64,000 nucleotides of DNA from Maledivibacter sp. (GCA_025210375.1 JAOASB010000041.1:1-64000), one strand, 5' to 3'; counted from the first letter of the stretch, positions 52,253 through 62,211 are shown. Notes: generated by a model from the letters alone, not told the origin. A program made the numbers and translations.

Positions 52253-53587
52253 GTGAAAAAAGTATTCATTGTAGACGATCATAAAGAAATCACAGATTTG
52301 TTACAAAAAGTGCTTTGTAAAGAAAATCTTGAAGCCGTAGGATTTTATAGTGCCGAATCGGTTATACAAGCATTGAAGGAAGACTGTCCGGAAATAGTTC
52401 TTTTAGATATTCAGATGCCCGATATGGATGGAGTTGAAGTTCTAAAAATAATAAATGAAAATTATAGTGAAGTTAAGGTCATAATAATGACCGCTTATGC
52501 GGAGAAATATAAATCTAAGTTTTTTTTAGAAAATGGTGCCGTAGATTTTATATCAAAGCCCTTTAAACTTAAGGATATAAGAAAAGTAATATGGAATGTT
52601 TTACAAAAAGATAATGGATTCAATAAAAGACTTCAGCAGGAAAAAGGCAAAATCATAGGTAAAAGTCCGAAGATAAGAAGCTGTATAGATAAGGCCTTAA
52701 AATTTTCTAATAGTGATGCACCTATATTGATTTATGGAGAAAGTGGTACGGGAAAAGAGTTAATAGTAGATTCTATACATTATAACTCCATTAGAAAACA
52801 TAGTAACCTTGTCAAAATTAATTGTGCAGCTATCCCCGGTGATCTATTGGAAAGTGAGCTTTTTGGCTATGAAAAAGGAGCCTTTACCGGTGCTACCAAC
52901 ACAAAGAAAGGTAAAATTGAAGAAGCAAATGAAGGGACTTTATTCTTAGATGAAGTAAGTGAAATGGATGAAAAATTACAAACCAAATTGCTAAGGGTTC
53001 TTGAATACAAAACCTTTGAACGTTTGGGGGGAAATAAACAATCGTTTTCTGATTTTAGACTTATATGTGCCACTAATAGGGACATAATGGAAGCTGTGAA
53101 TAAGGGCGGCTTTCGTAGGGACTTGTTTTATAGGATAAATACATTCAATATAGACTTGCCTTCCTTAAGGGAGAGAAAAGAAGATATACCTTTACTTGTA
53201 AATTATTTCATAGATATATTTAGACGAGACTATGTCACCTGTGTGAAAACCATAGATAAAGAAGCCATAGAAGCACTAAAAAAACATGATTGGCCTGGAA
53301 ATATAAGAGAATTAAAAAATGTGATGCAAAGGATTATATCAATAGTAAATAAAGAAAATATTACCAAAGAGGATATCGACGCTTATTTATTATTAGCAGA
53401 AGACAAGAATAACAGCCCACAAAATATTGACAGCAGCGCCATGATCAGTTTAGAACAATTGGAAAAGCAGCATATAACAAAGGTTTTGAAAGGGGTTAGC
53501 GGTAATAAGGACGAGGCCATAGGAATTTTAGAAATAAGTAAGAAAACACTATATAATAAAATCCGAAAATATAATATCAAGATATAA
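52253..53587 (+). CDS. NtrC-family sigma-54 response regulator
   Basis: A 444-aa response regulator. The receiver domain has the acidic pair D8-D9, the phospho-acceptor D52 (LLDIQMPDMDG), T80 and K102. The AAA+ domain has Walker A GESGTGKE (about residue 161) and the sigma-54 loop GAFTGA (about 210). A Fis-type helix-turn-helix ends it (DEAIGILEISKKTLYNKIRK). AGGGGGG precedes the GTG start. The histidine kinase gene follows after 46 bp. It is the best candidate to bind the GTAA-N3-TTAC palindromes at 49468 and 55979 and to drive both receptor genes. Confidence 0.93.
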   Translation: MKKVFIVDDHKEITDLLQKVLCKENLEAVGFYSAESVIQALKEDCPEIVLLDIQMPDMDGVEVLKIINENYSEVKVIIMTAYAEKYKSKFFLENGAVDFISKPFKLKDIRKVIWNVLQKDNGFNKRLQQEKGKIIGKSPKIRSCIDKALKFSNSDAPILIYGESGTGKELIVDSIHYNSIRKHSNLVKINCAAIPGDLLESELFGYEKGAFTGATNTKKGKIEEANEGTLFLDEVSEMDEKLQTKLLRVLEYKTFERLGGNKQSFSDFRLICATNRDIMEAVNKGGFRRDLFYRINTFNIDLPSLRERKEDIPLLVNYFIDIFRRDYVTCVKTIDKEAIEALKKHDWPGNIRELKNVMQRIISIVNKENITKEDIDAYLLLAEDKNNSPQNIDSSAMISLEQLEKQHITKVLKGVSGNKDEAIGILEISKKTLYNKIRKYNIKI

Positions 53588-53633
53588 AAATACATAAGGC
53601 TTTAGTATAAAAACTTTATAGAGGTGAAATTCC

Positions 53634-55868
53634 ATGTTTCATACATTTTTTGATAATATGATCCTACTTATTGGGGCTTTTTTTATAAGCATTAAATTAG
53701 TGAACCGTGTTGATAAAAAAACAAGTGGTTATAGACCTAATATTTGGGCATCTTCTATTCATGCCAGTCTAATATCGGTTTTAATTATGCTCAATTCATA
53801 TATGCACAAGGGAATGGTTTTTGATATAAGGGGTATACCGGTTTTCCTTGTTTCATATTTATATGGGTGGAAGGCTGGACTTATATCCTGTATTTTGCCT
53901 ACAATATTTCGCTATTATATAGGAGGTTCAACAATTTGGCAAGGTATAGCTATGGGTATAATAATTCCTGGTATGGTTGGGTTCATATTTTATAAACCTA
54001 ACAAGAATAATGAGAAATATAGATTGTTCAGTATAAAGAGGATACTTATAGCTTACTTAATATACTGTATAATTCGATTTTTCTTAATGCCATTTATTAT
54101 ACCCGTTTCCTATTCCCTATGGTTAATGCTAAATATAAATATGACAATTGTATCTTTGATTTCATTACTTTGTATTGTGCTGATCATAAATGATTCCAAT
54201 AAAAATATGCTATTAGGAATAGAGATGGATGAAAAGCAAAAAAAGATTGAGAAACTCAATAGTGAACTTTTTAATTCAAATAATACATTGATATCTCTTT
54301 TGGATGTTATGCCCGTGGGGATAATAGTTTGTGATATAAAGGGTAATATTATTTTGACAAATAAAACGTCTACCAATATACTAGGTAAAAATGCAAATAG
54401 ATTGGGTGGAAGGCTTGCCAATTCCCAGGAAAGGGCATATTTTCTTCACGAGCTAGATGGCACTGAGATTCCTTTAAAGGAATTGCCATATTGGGAGACT
54501 ATTGAGAAGGGAAGGGTTATAAAGGATATAGAGATGCTTTTGCGAAGGAAAGATAAAAAAGAAAGAATTATCATAGTATCTAGTACTCCTATACATGATG
54601 AGAATAATAAAATAACCAATGGGGTAATAGTACTAAACGATATAACCCATCTTAAGATTATTGAAGACACCCTCCGTGATGGTCGGAAAATAAGTGAAGC
54701 ATTTTTAAATGGGATAACGGAAGTACTGATATTGGTAGATAGAAAAGGAACTATTTTGGAACTGAATGAAACCTGTGCATCAGCGTTTAAATTAAAGATT
54801 GAAGAAGCTAAAGGCTTAAATATCTTTGACCTTTTATTACCAGAGCTAAAACAAAAAATGAAAAATTGTATTAATAATTTCATTGAAGGGGGAAAAAAAG
54901 TATCCTTTGAAGAAAAACTTAAGGAAAAATATTTTAATATAGTATTATATCCTATACTTGACAACCATCAGCAGATGAAAAAATTTGTTGTATTTGCTAA
55001 GGATGTTACCAAGATTAAGGAAGCGGATAAAATAAGAAACCGATTTATAAAAGAACTGGCTAATGAGCAGCAAAAGCTGGAGGACAAAAATCATAAGCTG
55101 ACCTTGTTATCTAAACAGCATATGGCAACCTTGGAGGTCTTATATAAAAAAAATGAGGAATTAAAGGTAGCTAATAGATCAAAAAATAGCTTTATAGCCA
55201 ATGTAAGTCATGAACTGAAAACTCCCCTTAATATTACAATGACTTATCTTGAATATTTATTGGAGGAACAGGATGAAGAGCTAAGTGAAGAACAAAAAGA
55301 AATGCTCAAGGTAGCCTATAATAATGCAGATAGACTTCAGTATTTAATTAATGACTTACTTGATATTTCCTTAATTGAAGCACAGAAAATCAACTTTGAT
55401 TTTAAGGAAATTAATTTAACCACTTTTTTAAATACATTGATAACAGATAGAAATCTTACTATAAAAGGCAAAAACATTAATATAAAGTTTTCTATTCCTC
55501 AAAAAGATATTTTTATTATAACTGATATGTTTAGACTTAGACAAGTAGTTGACAATATCTTAGATAATGCAATAAAATTCTCCTGTGAAGGAGATATTGA
55601 GGTATCACTTAAAGAAAAAACAAATAATATTGATATATATGTAAAGGATAATGGAATTGGCATAGATCAGGATAAAATGGATAGTATATTTAAACCATTT
55701 TATCAAGTTGATGATTCTTCTAAAAAGAAATATAAAGGAGTTGGATTAGGACTGTATATTTCACAAAAGATTATAAATGCTTTAGGCGGCGAAATATCAG
55801 TGGAAAATAATTCTGAACAGGGATGTTGTTTTAAAGTAAGTCTTCCAATTATAGAGAGTCTAGGGTGA
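53634..55868 (+). CDS. Hybrid-type membrane sensor histidine kinase (5TMR-LYT, two PAS)
   Basis: A 744-aa kinase, partner of the upstream regulator. N-terminal ~200 residues hold about six hydrophobic helices that resemble the 5TMR-LYT domain (MVFDIRGIPVFLVSYLYGWKAGLISCILPTIFRYYIGGS, quoted in part). Two PAS domains follow (about 220-340 and 355-470), then a coiled coil, the HisKA box with H526 in NVSHELKTPLN, and the HATPase with NILDNAIKFS, NGIGIDQDKMD and GVGLGLYIS. No receiver domain is fused. The stimulus, perhaps a cell-wall or membrane cue, is unknown. A family B remnant abuts the stop. Confidence 0.92.
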   Translation: MFHTFFDNMILLIGAFFISIKLVNRVDKKTSGYRPNIWASSIHASLISVLIMLNSYMHKGMVFDIRGIPVFLVSYLYGWKAGLISCILPTIFRYYIGGSTIWQGIAMGIIIPGMVGFIFYKPNKNNEKYRLFSIKRILIAYLIYCIIRFFLMPFIIPVSYSLWLMLNINMTIVSLISLLCIVLIINDSNKNMLLGIEMDEKQKKIEKLNSELFNSNNTLISLLDVMPVGIIVCDIKGNIILTNKTSTNILGKNANRLGGRLANSQERAYFLHELDGTEIPLKELPYWETIEKGRVIKDIEMLLRRKDKKERIIIVSSTPIHDENNKITNGVIVLNDITHLKIIEDTLRDGRKISEAFLNGITEVLILVDRKGTILELNETCASAFKLKIEEAKGLNIFDLLLPELKQKMKNCINNFIEGGKKVSFEEKLKEKYFNIVLYPILDNHQQMKKFVVFAKDVTKIKEADKIRNRFIKELANEQQKLEDKNHKLTLLSKQHMATLEVLYKKNEELKVANRSKNSFIANVSHELKTPLNITMTYLEYLLEEQDEELSEEQKEMLKVAYNNADRLQYLINDLLDISLIEAQKINFDFKEINLTTFLNTLITDRNLTIKGKNINIKFSIPQKDIFIITDMFRLRQVVDNILDNAIKFSCEGDIEVSLKEKTNNIDIYVKDNGIGIDQDKMDSIFKPFYQVDDSSKKKYKGVGLGLYISQKIINALGGEISVENNSEQGCCFKVSLPIIESLG

Positions 55869-55941
55869 ATTAAAGTTTTGACTGAAATATCTCTATAGGG
55901 TTTTCATAGTATAACTTAAAGTCTATACTGAAATCCCTATA
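55868..55941 (+). repeat. Decayed, internally deleted family B elements
   Basis: A right-end fragment (AATTAAAGTTTTGACTG...CTCTATA) ends at about 55896 and a 49-bp miniature (55893-55941) begins TATAGGG and ends CCCTATA. In the miniature only the outer ~22 bp of each end remain. Confidence 0.6.
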
Positions 55942-55978
55942 ATTGCTACAACAATTAATAAACCCTATAGCGAAATTT

Positions 55979-56009
55979 GTAAAAATTACTCGAAGAATGT
56001 AATAATTAC
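55979..56009 (+). promoter_or_regulatory. Two palindromic activator sites for the second MCP
   Basis: GTAAAAATTAC (55979-55989) and GTAATAATTAC (55999-56009), centres 20 bp apart (about two helical turns). The second is centred 103 bp upstream of the -24 GG at 56107. The first is identical to both sites at 49468 and 49498. Confidence 0.72.
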
Positions 56010-56012
56010 ATT

Positions 56013-56060
56013 AAAATATTCCCCTTGATATGTTAATTAATATCCGGGGGATATTTTTTT
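56013..56060 (+). terminator. Terminator of the two-component operon
   Basis: AAAATATTCCCC and GGGGGATATTTT (one G-T pair) form a 12-bp stem with a loop of about 21 bases, followed by TTTATT. As at the rplI locus it sits just downstream of the activator sites. Confidence 0.85.
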
Positions 56061-56105
56061 ATTGAAATTAACCAGTATATAGGAAGAACATAAAAAAATA
56101 TTTGA

Positions 56106-56121
56106 TGGCATGAAACTTGCA
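56106..56121 (+). promoter_or_regulatory. Sigma-54 promoter of the second MCP
   Basis: TGGCATGAAACTTGCA has GG at 56107-56108 and GC at 56119-56120 with exactly 10 bp between. It matches the antiporter promoter at 5886 at 14 of 16 positions by eye (TGGCATGAAA identical). Confidence 0.9.
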
Positions 56122-56161
56122 CTTATATATTAAACTATGAAAATTTAGGGAGGAGACCATT

Positions 56162-58168
56162 ATGAAGTTAAGAAGTAAAATACTAATTCCCATTATACTA
56201 ATTATTATAACATCAATATTAATTTTGGTTGTGGTCAGTTATACAAATATTAGAAAGGATTTAGTATTAGGCATGGTAGAATCACAGCTTTACAGCGAAT
56301 TGTCTACAGTAACAAATACTGTAAAGGCTAGGGAAAACATGATGGATATAACTAAAAATGCATTGAATGAAAAGAGTATAGCTTTAACAAAATCCATAGC
56401 ACAATTGATCAAAGAAAATCCTGAGCTTCTCTCTACGGAAAATATGAAAATAATAGCAGATAGGCTGGGAGTGGACGAGATACATATTACCGATGAAAAT
56501 GGAGTTCTAAGCCACGGAACCATAGAGGATTTTATTGGTTTTGATTTTAAAACAACGGAGCAAACAAAACCATTTATAGAAATACTTAAGAATAAAAACC
56601 TCACCTTAGCTCAAGAACCAAGCTTAAGGGGTTCAGATAAAACATTATTCCAATATATAGGAGTATCTAGACTGGATCAAGGGGGAATAATCCAAATAGG
56701 GTTACATCCTAAGGCTGTAGAAGATTTATTAAAGGTAATGGATTTACAAGATCTTATTAGTAAAATACAGGTGGGAAAAGAAGGATATGCATATATTGTT
56801 AACTTAGATGGAGAAATAATAGCCCATCCCAATAATAAAGAAATAGGAACTAATATCAAAGAATTTGATTGGTCTAAGGATATTTTTGAAAAAGATGATG
56901 GTAAAATTAGATATACATATGATAAAATACCTAGACATGTTGCTTTTAAGAATATGGGAGACAAAATAGTTATAATTGTGTTTCCAGAAAGCGAATTCAT
57001 GGAAGAAGTTAACAAGTTAAAGGGACATATTTTAATTGCCCTATTAGGTATTACACTATCTTTAGTACTAGTGGTGTCATTATTGATAAATAGGTTAGCG
57101 GTAAGGCCCATTAATGATTTAGTTAAAGCCATGGATAAGGTTGGACAGGGAGATTTAAGTGTGAAAATCCGTGTGAAATCAAAGGATGAAATAGGTCTGC
57201 TGTCGGTTAACTTTAATAAGATGATAGAAAACATGAGGGATATGACTATAAAGATAAAGGATACGGTAAAGGAGCTTGAAGAATCATCGGAAACAATATC
57301 CTACTCTACGGAGGAAGTAAGTATTTCCAGTGAAGAAATTTCCCAAACCATTGAAGAAATTGCTTCAGGTGTTAACGATTTATCGGGAGAGACTAGTATA
57401 GGTTTAGAAATCACAAATAATTTAGCGGTCAATATAAAAGACATCACAGAGAAACTCAAAATTACAACGGATAATACTAATCATATGAAGGAAAAAAATG
57501 AAGTTGGAATTATCTCAATTACAAATCTTGAAAAAAGGTTTGAGGAGAATACAAAGTCGACTATGGAGGTCGCAAAGGAAATAGAGGATTTAGCCGATAA
57601 ATCCAAGTCAATAGGTATGATAGTAGAGGCAATAAATTCAATAGCTGAACAGACTAATCTATTAGCATTAAATGCCGCAATAGAGGCAGCTAGGGCAGGA
57701 GATGCAGGTAAAGGCTTCGCCGTTGTAGCCGATGAAGTAAGAAAACTAGCAAAGGAATCGGCAAAGGCCACTAATGAAATAAAGGGTATAATAGATGAAA
57801 TAACAATAATTATTGAAAGAACAAATGATAATATGCATGGGGCAAAGCTCATATTAAATAGTGCAAATACATCATTAGAAGAAACTAAAAAGTCCTTTGA
57901 CGATATAACCGTGTCAATAGATGAGTCTACTAAGCTAGTAGGTTTAGTGAATGAGGATATCGAAGAAATCAATAATATTAAGGATAATAATTTGAAATCC
58001 ATAGAAAATATATCCGCAGTATCTCAGCAATCAGCAGCATCAGCCCAGGAAATTAGTGCATCTGCTGAGGAACAGACGGCATCGATGGAAGAAATCAGTG
58101 CATCGATACAAAACCTAGATAATATGATAAAAGAATTATCGGATGCAATAAAGCTGTATAAAATATAA
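56162..58168 (+). CDS. Methyl-accepting chemotaxis protein (dCache type)
   Basis: A 668-aa transmembrane receptor. The first membrane segment ([21 protein letters not shown]) is followed by a long extracytoplasmic Cache-type sensor (about residues 35-285, with [20 protein letters not shown] typical of the dCache membrane-proximal fold), a second membrane segment ([20 protein letters not shown]), HAMP (about 310-362) and the signalling domain with tip [21 protein letters not shown]. Preceded by a sigma-54 promoter and two activator palindromes. GGGAGGAG lies before the ATG. It is followed by repeat DNA, so it is monocistronic. Confidence 0.94.
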   Translation: MKLRSKILIPIILIIITSILILVVVSYTNIRKDLVLGMVESQLYSELSTVTNTVKARENMMDITKNALNEKSIALTKSIAQLIKENPELLSTENMKIIADRLGVDEIHITDENGVLSHGTIEDFIGFDFKTTEQTKPFIEILKNKNLTLAQEPSLRGSDKTLFQYIGVSRLDQGGIIQIGLHPKAVEDLLKVMDLQDLISKIQVGKEGYAYIVNLDGEIIAHPNNKEIGTNIKEFDWSKDIFEKDDGKIRYTYDKIPRHVAFKNMGDKIVIIVFPESEFMEEVNKLKGHILIALLGITLSLVLVVSLLINRLAVRPINDLVKAMDKVGQGDLSVKIRVKSKDEIGLLSVNFNKMIENMRDMTIKIKDTVKELEESSETISYSTEEVSISSEEISQTIEEIASGVNDLSGETSIGLEITNNLAVNIKDITEKLKITTDNTNHMKEKNEVGIISITNLEKRFEENTKSTMEVAKEIEDLADKSKSIGMIVEAINSIAEQTNLLALNAAIEAARAGDAGKGFAVVADEVRKLAKESAKATNEIKGIIDEITIIIERTNDNMHGAKLILNSANTSLEETKKSFDDITVSIDESTKLVGLVNEDIEEINNIKDNNLKSIENISAVSQQSAASAQEISASAEEQTASMEEISASIQNLDNMIKELSDAIKLYKI

Positions 58169-58244
58169 TGACCTTCAAGGTGAGGACATCAAGTACTGCT
58201 TAGAGAATATTTATATTTACAAATTCACATAAAATCTATTTTAT

Positions 58245-58374
58245 GGTATAGGTTTTACAAGCTATTAGATTGAAAATCTCCAAAGGTATCGGATATTTAG
58301 ATACCTATAAATTAAAATTTATCCTATATATAGTATGTAATTGTGCCAAGTCATAATTATGCAGTTTCCTCAAA
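58245..58374 (-). repeat. Decayed B remnant and right part of a family A element
   Basis: ATCGGATATTTAG and CTATAAATTAAAATTTATCC resemble the B right half; TAATTGTGCCAAGTCATAATTATGCAGTTTCCTCAA matches the end of inverted family A (quoted in two parts when compared: GTGCCAAGTCATAATTATG, CAGTTTCCTCAA). Both are incomplete. Confidence 0.5.
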
Positions 58375-58376
58375 TA

Positions 58377-58475
58377 TAGATAAACAGCATTAAGACTTAA
58401 AATATATTTCAAAGAAAATGATAAACCCTTCTACATTTTTTCTTTGAAATATATTAAACCTTGAAGTTGTTTATC
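58377..58475 (+). repeat. 99-bp inverted repeat in the leader of the GGDEF gene
   Basis: Outer ends AGATAAACA and TGTTTATCT; inner arms AATATATTTCAAAGAAAA (58402-58418) and TTTTCTTTGAAATATATT near 58438-58455. The apical part is about 15 bases. No T-run follows, so it is probably an RNA structure or a small repeat, and not a terminator. It ends 38 bp before the gene start. Confidence 0.65.
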
Positions 58476-58512
58476 TTTAAAAAAGAGTAAATATTTCATA
58501 TGAGGTGTATTG

Positions 58513-60465
58513 ATGAAGTTTTCACGAAGGATAAAAAAAGTAAGCATAGTAAGTTCTCTAGTATCAATGGTTCTGATTATGATTACAATAGGGATTTTTA
58601 CATTTAATATATCCTATAAAAGGTTCAATAGTGAAATGGAGGTTTTAAGAGAAGAGTACTATAATGATCAAAAAGAGTTAATGAAAAACGAAATCTATGA
58701 AGTATATGATTATATACAATTTGAGAAGTCAAAAATAGAGGATAAGCTAAGGAGAGAAATAAAACATAGAGTCTACGATGCTGAAAGCATTGCCCTTAGT
58801 ATATATGAAAATAACAGACATAAAACGAATGCAGAAATACAAGGAATGATCAAGGATGTATTAAGTCGTATTAGATTTGATTATGATAATGGATATTATT
58901 TTATGAGTAGATTAGATGGCAGCATAATTCTTTTACCAAATATGCCGGATAGAGAGGATACAAGCCTCATAGATATTGAGAATAGCCATATTATGAGGGA
59001 CATGATTAAAATTGCCAAAACTGAAGGTGAAGGTTACTATCACTATACATGGACTAAGCCAAGGGACGATAAAAAAGAATATAAAAAAATATCTTTTATC
59101 AAATATTTTGAGCCCTTGGATATGTATATAGGGACTGGGCTTTATGTAAATGATTTAGAAGAAATCATTAAAAAGGAAGTCCTAGATAGGATATCAGAAA
59201 TCAAGTATGGAAATGATGGATATATTTTTGTAACCACCTATGATGGCATAGCCTTGGTATTTGCTCAAAAAGAATACCTAGGCAAGGATGTTAGTAAAGT
59301 AAGGGACATAAATGACGTCAACATACATGATGAGGAAATTAAGGTAATAGAGGGGAATAAGGAAGGATATATTAATTATTTCTGGTCAAAGCCCAATAGG
59401 GAAGGTACATATCCTAAAATAACCTTTGTAAAAGGAATTGATGACTGGAAGTGGATTATAGGCACAGGTGTGTATGTGGATGAAATAGAAAAGACAGTGA
59501 AACTGGCTGAAGCCGATTTAAGAAAAGAAATTTTTAAGAATATATTTAAAATATCATATATACTACTATTTATAATGCTTCTTGTTACATTCCTTGAGCT
59601 ATATTTGCTAAAACGAACGGAACAAACCATAAAGGCCGAAGAACAATTATATGAAATATTAACTAATCTTTCAGAAGACGGTATATTTATTTTAGAACCT
59701 AATGGAAGAATAATAGAAGCTAATCATAAAGGTTTAAAAATGATTTCATGTTCTAAGCATGTCATAAAAAAGCTAAACTTCAAGGAGCTATTAAAGGACC
59801 AATTATTTAAAGAAAATATTGATGAAATAATTAACATTGAAACATATCTAGTGAATAAATCTAAGGAATTAATACCTATAGATCTTTATATTAAGCGAAT
59901 AAAGTTGAATAGGGATTATAAGTATATTGCATATGTGAGGGACTTAACCAGAAGAAAAAACTATGAAGAAACATTAAAAGCCCTAGCCATAACAGATGAA
60001 CTCACGGGTGTTTATAATAGGAGATTCATAATAGATCAATTAAAAACTGAGGTTGAAAGATTGGATAGGGAAAAAAGTATTTTATCTATAGTAATGATCG
60101 ACATTGATAGATTTAAAAATATCAATGATACATATGGACATATATTCGGAGACAAGGTTTTACAGGAATTTACTAAAATACTTAAGGAGAACTTAAGAAA
60201 AACAGATTTTATAGGAAGATATGGAGGGGAGGAATTCTTAATTCTTTTACCCTACACAGATAAAATATCGGCATTTAATACAATCCATAGGATAAAAAAT
60301 ATTTTTACTGGAAATAGATGGGAAAATAAGAATTTAAGGGTGAGTTTCAGTGCGGGAATAACGGAAATAAATAGTGCAAATAGAAATATCAAGGATTTAT
60401 TAGTAGATGTTGATGAGTTGCTCTATAAAGCCAAGAATAATGGCAGAGATAAAATTGAGATATGA
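58513..60465 (+). CDS. Diguanylate cyclase with Cache and PAS domains
   Basis: A 650-aa membrane-bound enzyme predicted to make c-di-GMP from two GTP. A membrane segment (VSSLVSMVLIMITIGIFTF) precedes a long extracytoplasmic double-Cache region (about residues 40-345; repeated YFMSRLDGSI...IGTGLYV and YIFVTTYDGIA...IIGTGVYV). A second membrane segment follows (IFKISYILLFIMLLVTFLELY), then PAS (about 375-490) and GGDEF with MIDIDRFKNINDTYGH and the intact active site GGEEF (about residue 570). An I-site RxxD upstream of GGEEF is visible as RKTD. ATG 58513 follows GAGGTG. The ligand is unknown; it lies beside two Cache chemoreceptors. Confidence 0.93.
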   Translation: MKFSRRIKKVSIVSSLVSMVLIMITIGIFTFNISYKRFNSEMEVLREEYYNDQKELMKNEIYEVYDYIQFEKSKIEDKLRREIKHRVYDAESIALSIYENNRHKTNAEIQGMIKDVLSRIRFDYDNGYYFMSRLDGSIILLPNMPDREDTSLIDIENSHIMRDMIKIAKTEGEGYYHYTWTKPRDDKKEYKKISFIKYFEPLDMYIGTGLYVNDLEEIIKKEVLDRISEIKYGNDGYIFVTTYDGIALVFAQKEYLGKDVSKVRDINDVNIHDEEIKVIEGNKEGYINYFWSKPNREGTYPKITFVKGIDDWKWIIGTGVYVDEIEKTVKLAEADLRKEIFKNIFKISYILLFIMLLVTFLELYLLKRTEQTIKAEEQLYEILTNLSEDGIFILEPNGRIIEANHKGLKMISCSKHVIKKLNFKELLKDQLFKENIDEIINIETYLVNKSKELIPIDLYIKRIKLNRDYKYIAYVRDLTRRKNYEETLKALAITDELTGVYNRRFIIDQLKTEVERLDREKSILSIVMIDIDRFKNINDTYGHIFGDKVLQEFTKILKENLRKTDFIGRYGGEEFLILLPYTDKISAFNTIHRIKNIFTGNRWENKNLRVSFSAGITEINSANRNIKDLLVDVDELLYKAKNNGRDKIEI

Positions 60466-60681
60466 TTATTAACACCTTATCCTTGTGATTGATAAATGAT
60501 ATAATAGAAAATATAAATAAAGCATTTTATAGTAATGAAATAATTTATTAAGAGGATATCAATGCTATAGATGAGCTTGGAATCCAAGCTGAAAATATGG
60601 TTAAATAAAGGCTTGGTAAGATGATCTATTTCTATCATGAATATGAATTATGAGATCTTTATAGAAGAAAAGGTGATGTAG

Positions 60682-62010
60682 ATGGAACACTTTGGAAGAA
60701 TACCTCCCCATAATGTTGAGGCAGAGCAATCGGTTTTAGGGGCAATGATTTTAGACAAAGAAGCTATAATCGTTGCAACTGAGCTTTTAAAAAACGATGA
60801 TTTTTATAAAGAGGCTCACAAGGAAATCTATGAAGCAATGATAGATTTATATAACAAGGATGAACCTGTGGATTTGGTAACCCTATCCGAGGAATTATCA
60901 AGTAGGGGTACTCTTGAAGCCCTAGGAGGGGTAACCTATCTGTCGGATTTATCTACCTCTGGAATAATAACCTCCAATGCAAAATACTATGCAAAAATCG
61001 TAGCAGAAAAAGCATTGCTTAGACGTTTGATAAAGGCTTCTACGGAAATAGTAGAAAAGGGATATGAAGCTGAAGAGGCTGATATGCTCTTAGACCTTGC
61101 GGAAAAAAATATATTTGATATTTCTCAGAATACCAATAAGGAAGGTTTTTCTCCAATTAAGGAAATACTATTGGAAACCTTTGATAAAATAGAACAGTTA
61201 TATAGTAGTGAAGGAGGTATAACTGGACTTTCTACAGGGTTTTCTGACCTGGATAGAAAGACTTCAGGACTTCAAAAATCAGATCTTGTTTTAATAGCAG
61301 GAAGACCGGCTATGGGTAAAACCGCATTCTCAATAAATGTATGCCAAAATGCGGCTGTAAGGTCGGGAGCATCGGTTGCCATATTTAGTCTGGAGATGTC
61401 AAAGGATCAGTTGGTACAGCGTATGCTAAGTGCTGAATCCCATATTGAGATTCAGAATATAAAGACTGGTCAGCTTAGTGAGGATGAATGGCCTAAGCTT
61501 GCAAATGCCATGGGCCCCCTAGCTCAAGCAAATGTATTTATAGATGATACTCCAGGTATTACTGTAATGGAAATGAGGGCTAAATGCAGAAGACTAAAGA
61601 TGGAAAAGGGCTTAGACCTGATAATGATCGATTATCTACAGCTTATGGAGTCCCATATTAGATCCGATAGTAGACAGCAGGAGATATCAGCTATTTCAAG
61701 GGCTTTGAAAATTATGGCTAGGGAGATGGACTGTCCTGTTATTGCACTATCACAGCTATCCCGGGCTCCAGAGCTTAGGGCAGATCACAGACCCATCCTT
61801 TCTGACCTCAGGGAATCCGGTGCCATAGAACAGGATGCGGATATCGTTATGTTTCTATATCGTGACGAATATTATCATCCCGATAGTGAAAAGAAAAATA
61901 TGGGAGAGCTTATAATAGCTAAGCACCGTAATGGTTCTACGGGAACCGTTGAGCTAGCATGGCTCGGACAATATACCAAGTTTGCAAATCTTGAAAAATT
62001 TAGGGAATAA
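60682..62010 (+). CDS. dnaB: Replicative DNA helicase
   Basis: A 442-aa hexameric helicase that unwinds DNA at the replication fork. The N-terminal domain (PPHNVEAEQSVLGAMILDKEA) and the RecA-like core with Walker A GRPAMGKTAFS (about residues 210-220), FSLEMSKDQLVQRM, IMIDYLQLM and GAIEQDADIVMFLYRDEYYH are standard (quoted in parts). No intein is present. AAAAGGTGATG precedes the ATG. The ~215 bp before it hold AT-rich leader DNA with TGATATAATAG as a possible -10 region. It is normally next to rplI; here it is displaced by the signalling island. Confidence 0.96.
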   Translation: MEHFGRIPPHNVEAEQSVLGAMILDKEAIIVATELLKNDDFYKEAHKEIYEAMIDLYNKDEPVDLVTLSEELSSRGTLEALGGVTYLSDLSTSGIITSNAKYYAKIVAEKALLRRLIKASTEIVEKGYEAEEADMLLDLAEKNIFDISQNTNKEGFSPIKEILLETFDKIEQLYSSEGGITGLSTGFSDLDRKTSGLQKSDLVLIAGRPAMGKTAFSINVCQNAAVRSGASVAIFSLEMSKDQLVQRMLSAESHIEIQNIKTGQLSEDEWPKLANAMGPLAQANVFIDDTPGITVMEMRAKCRRLKMEKGLDLIMIDYLQLMESHIRSDSRQQEISAISRALKIMAREMDCPVIALSQLSRAPELRADHRPILSDLRESGAIEQDADIVMFLYRDEYYHPDSEKKNMGELIIAKHRNGSTGTVELAWLGQYTKFANLEKFRE

Positions 62011-62042
62011 AGGGTAGCAGCCGAAGGGTTAGGGTTTTATGA

Positions 62043-62146
62043 TATAGATTTCCTAAAGCTAAACTTAATTTATACATCTCAAAATATCTGATGTTTCTAG
62101 GGATTTTTGATGTGTATAAATTAACTGTTTAACTGGAATATCTATA
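62043..62146 (+). repeat. Repeat family B, 104-bp copy after dnaB
   Basis: Begins TATAGATTTCC and ends GGAATATCTATA. It differs from the copies at 2799 and 18619 at only a few positions. Confidence 0.88.
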
Positions 62147-62181
62147 ACCACTGAGATCAACAAAAAGATTATATATTTTAA

Positions 62182-62211
62182 GAAAAAGCAGTCTTGAAAG
62201 ACTGTTTTTGT
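62182..62211 (+). terminator. Terminator downstream of dnaB
   Basis: AAAAAGCAGTC and GACTGTTTTT with a TTGAAA loop (one bulged G), followed by GTTTATTTTT. Confidence 0.75.

Noticed and set aside
57481..58002. Long minus-strand frames opposite the MCP genes.
   Set aside because: They mirror the repetitive coiled-coil codons of the receptor genes and have no ribosome sites or recognisable products.
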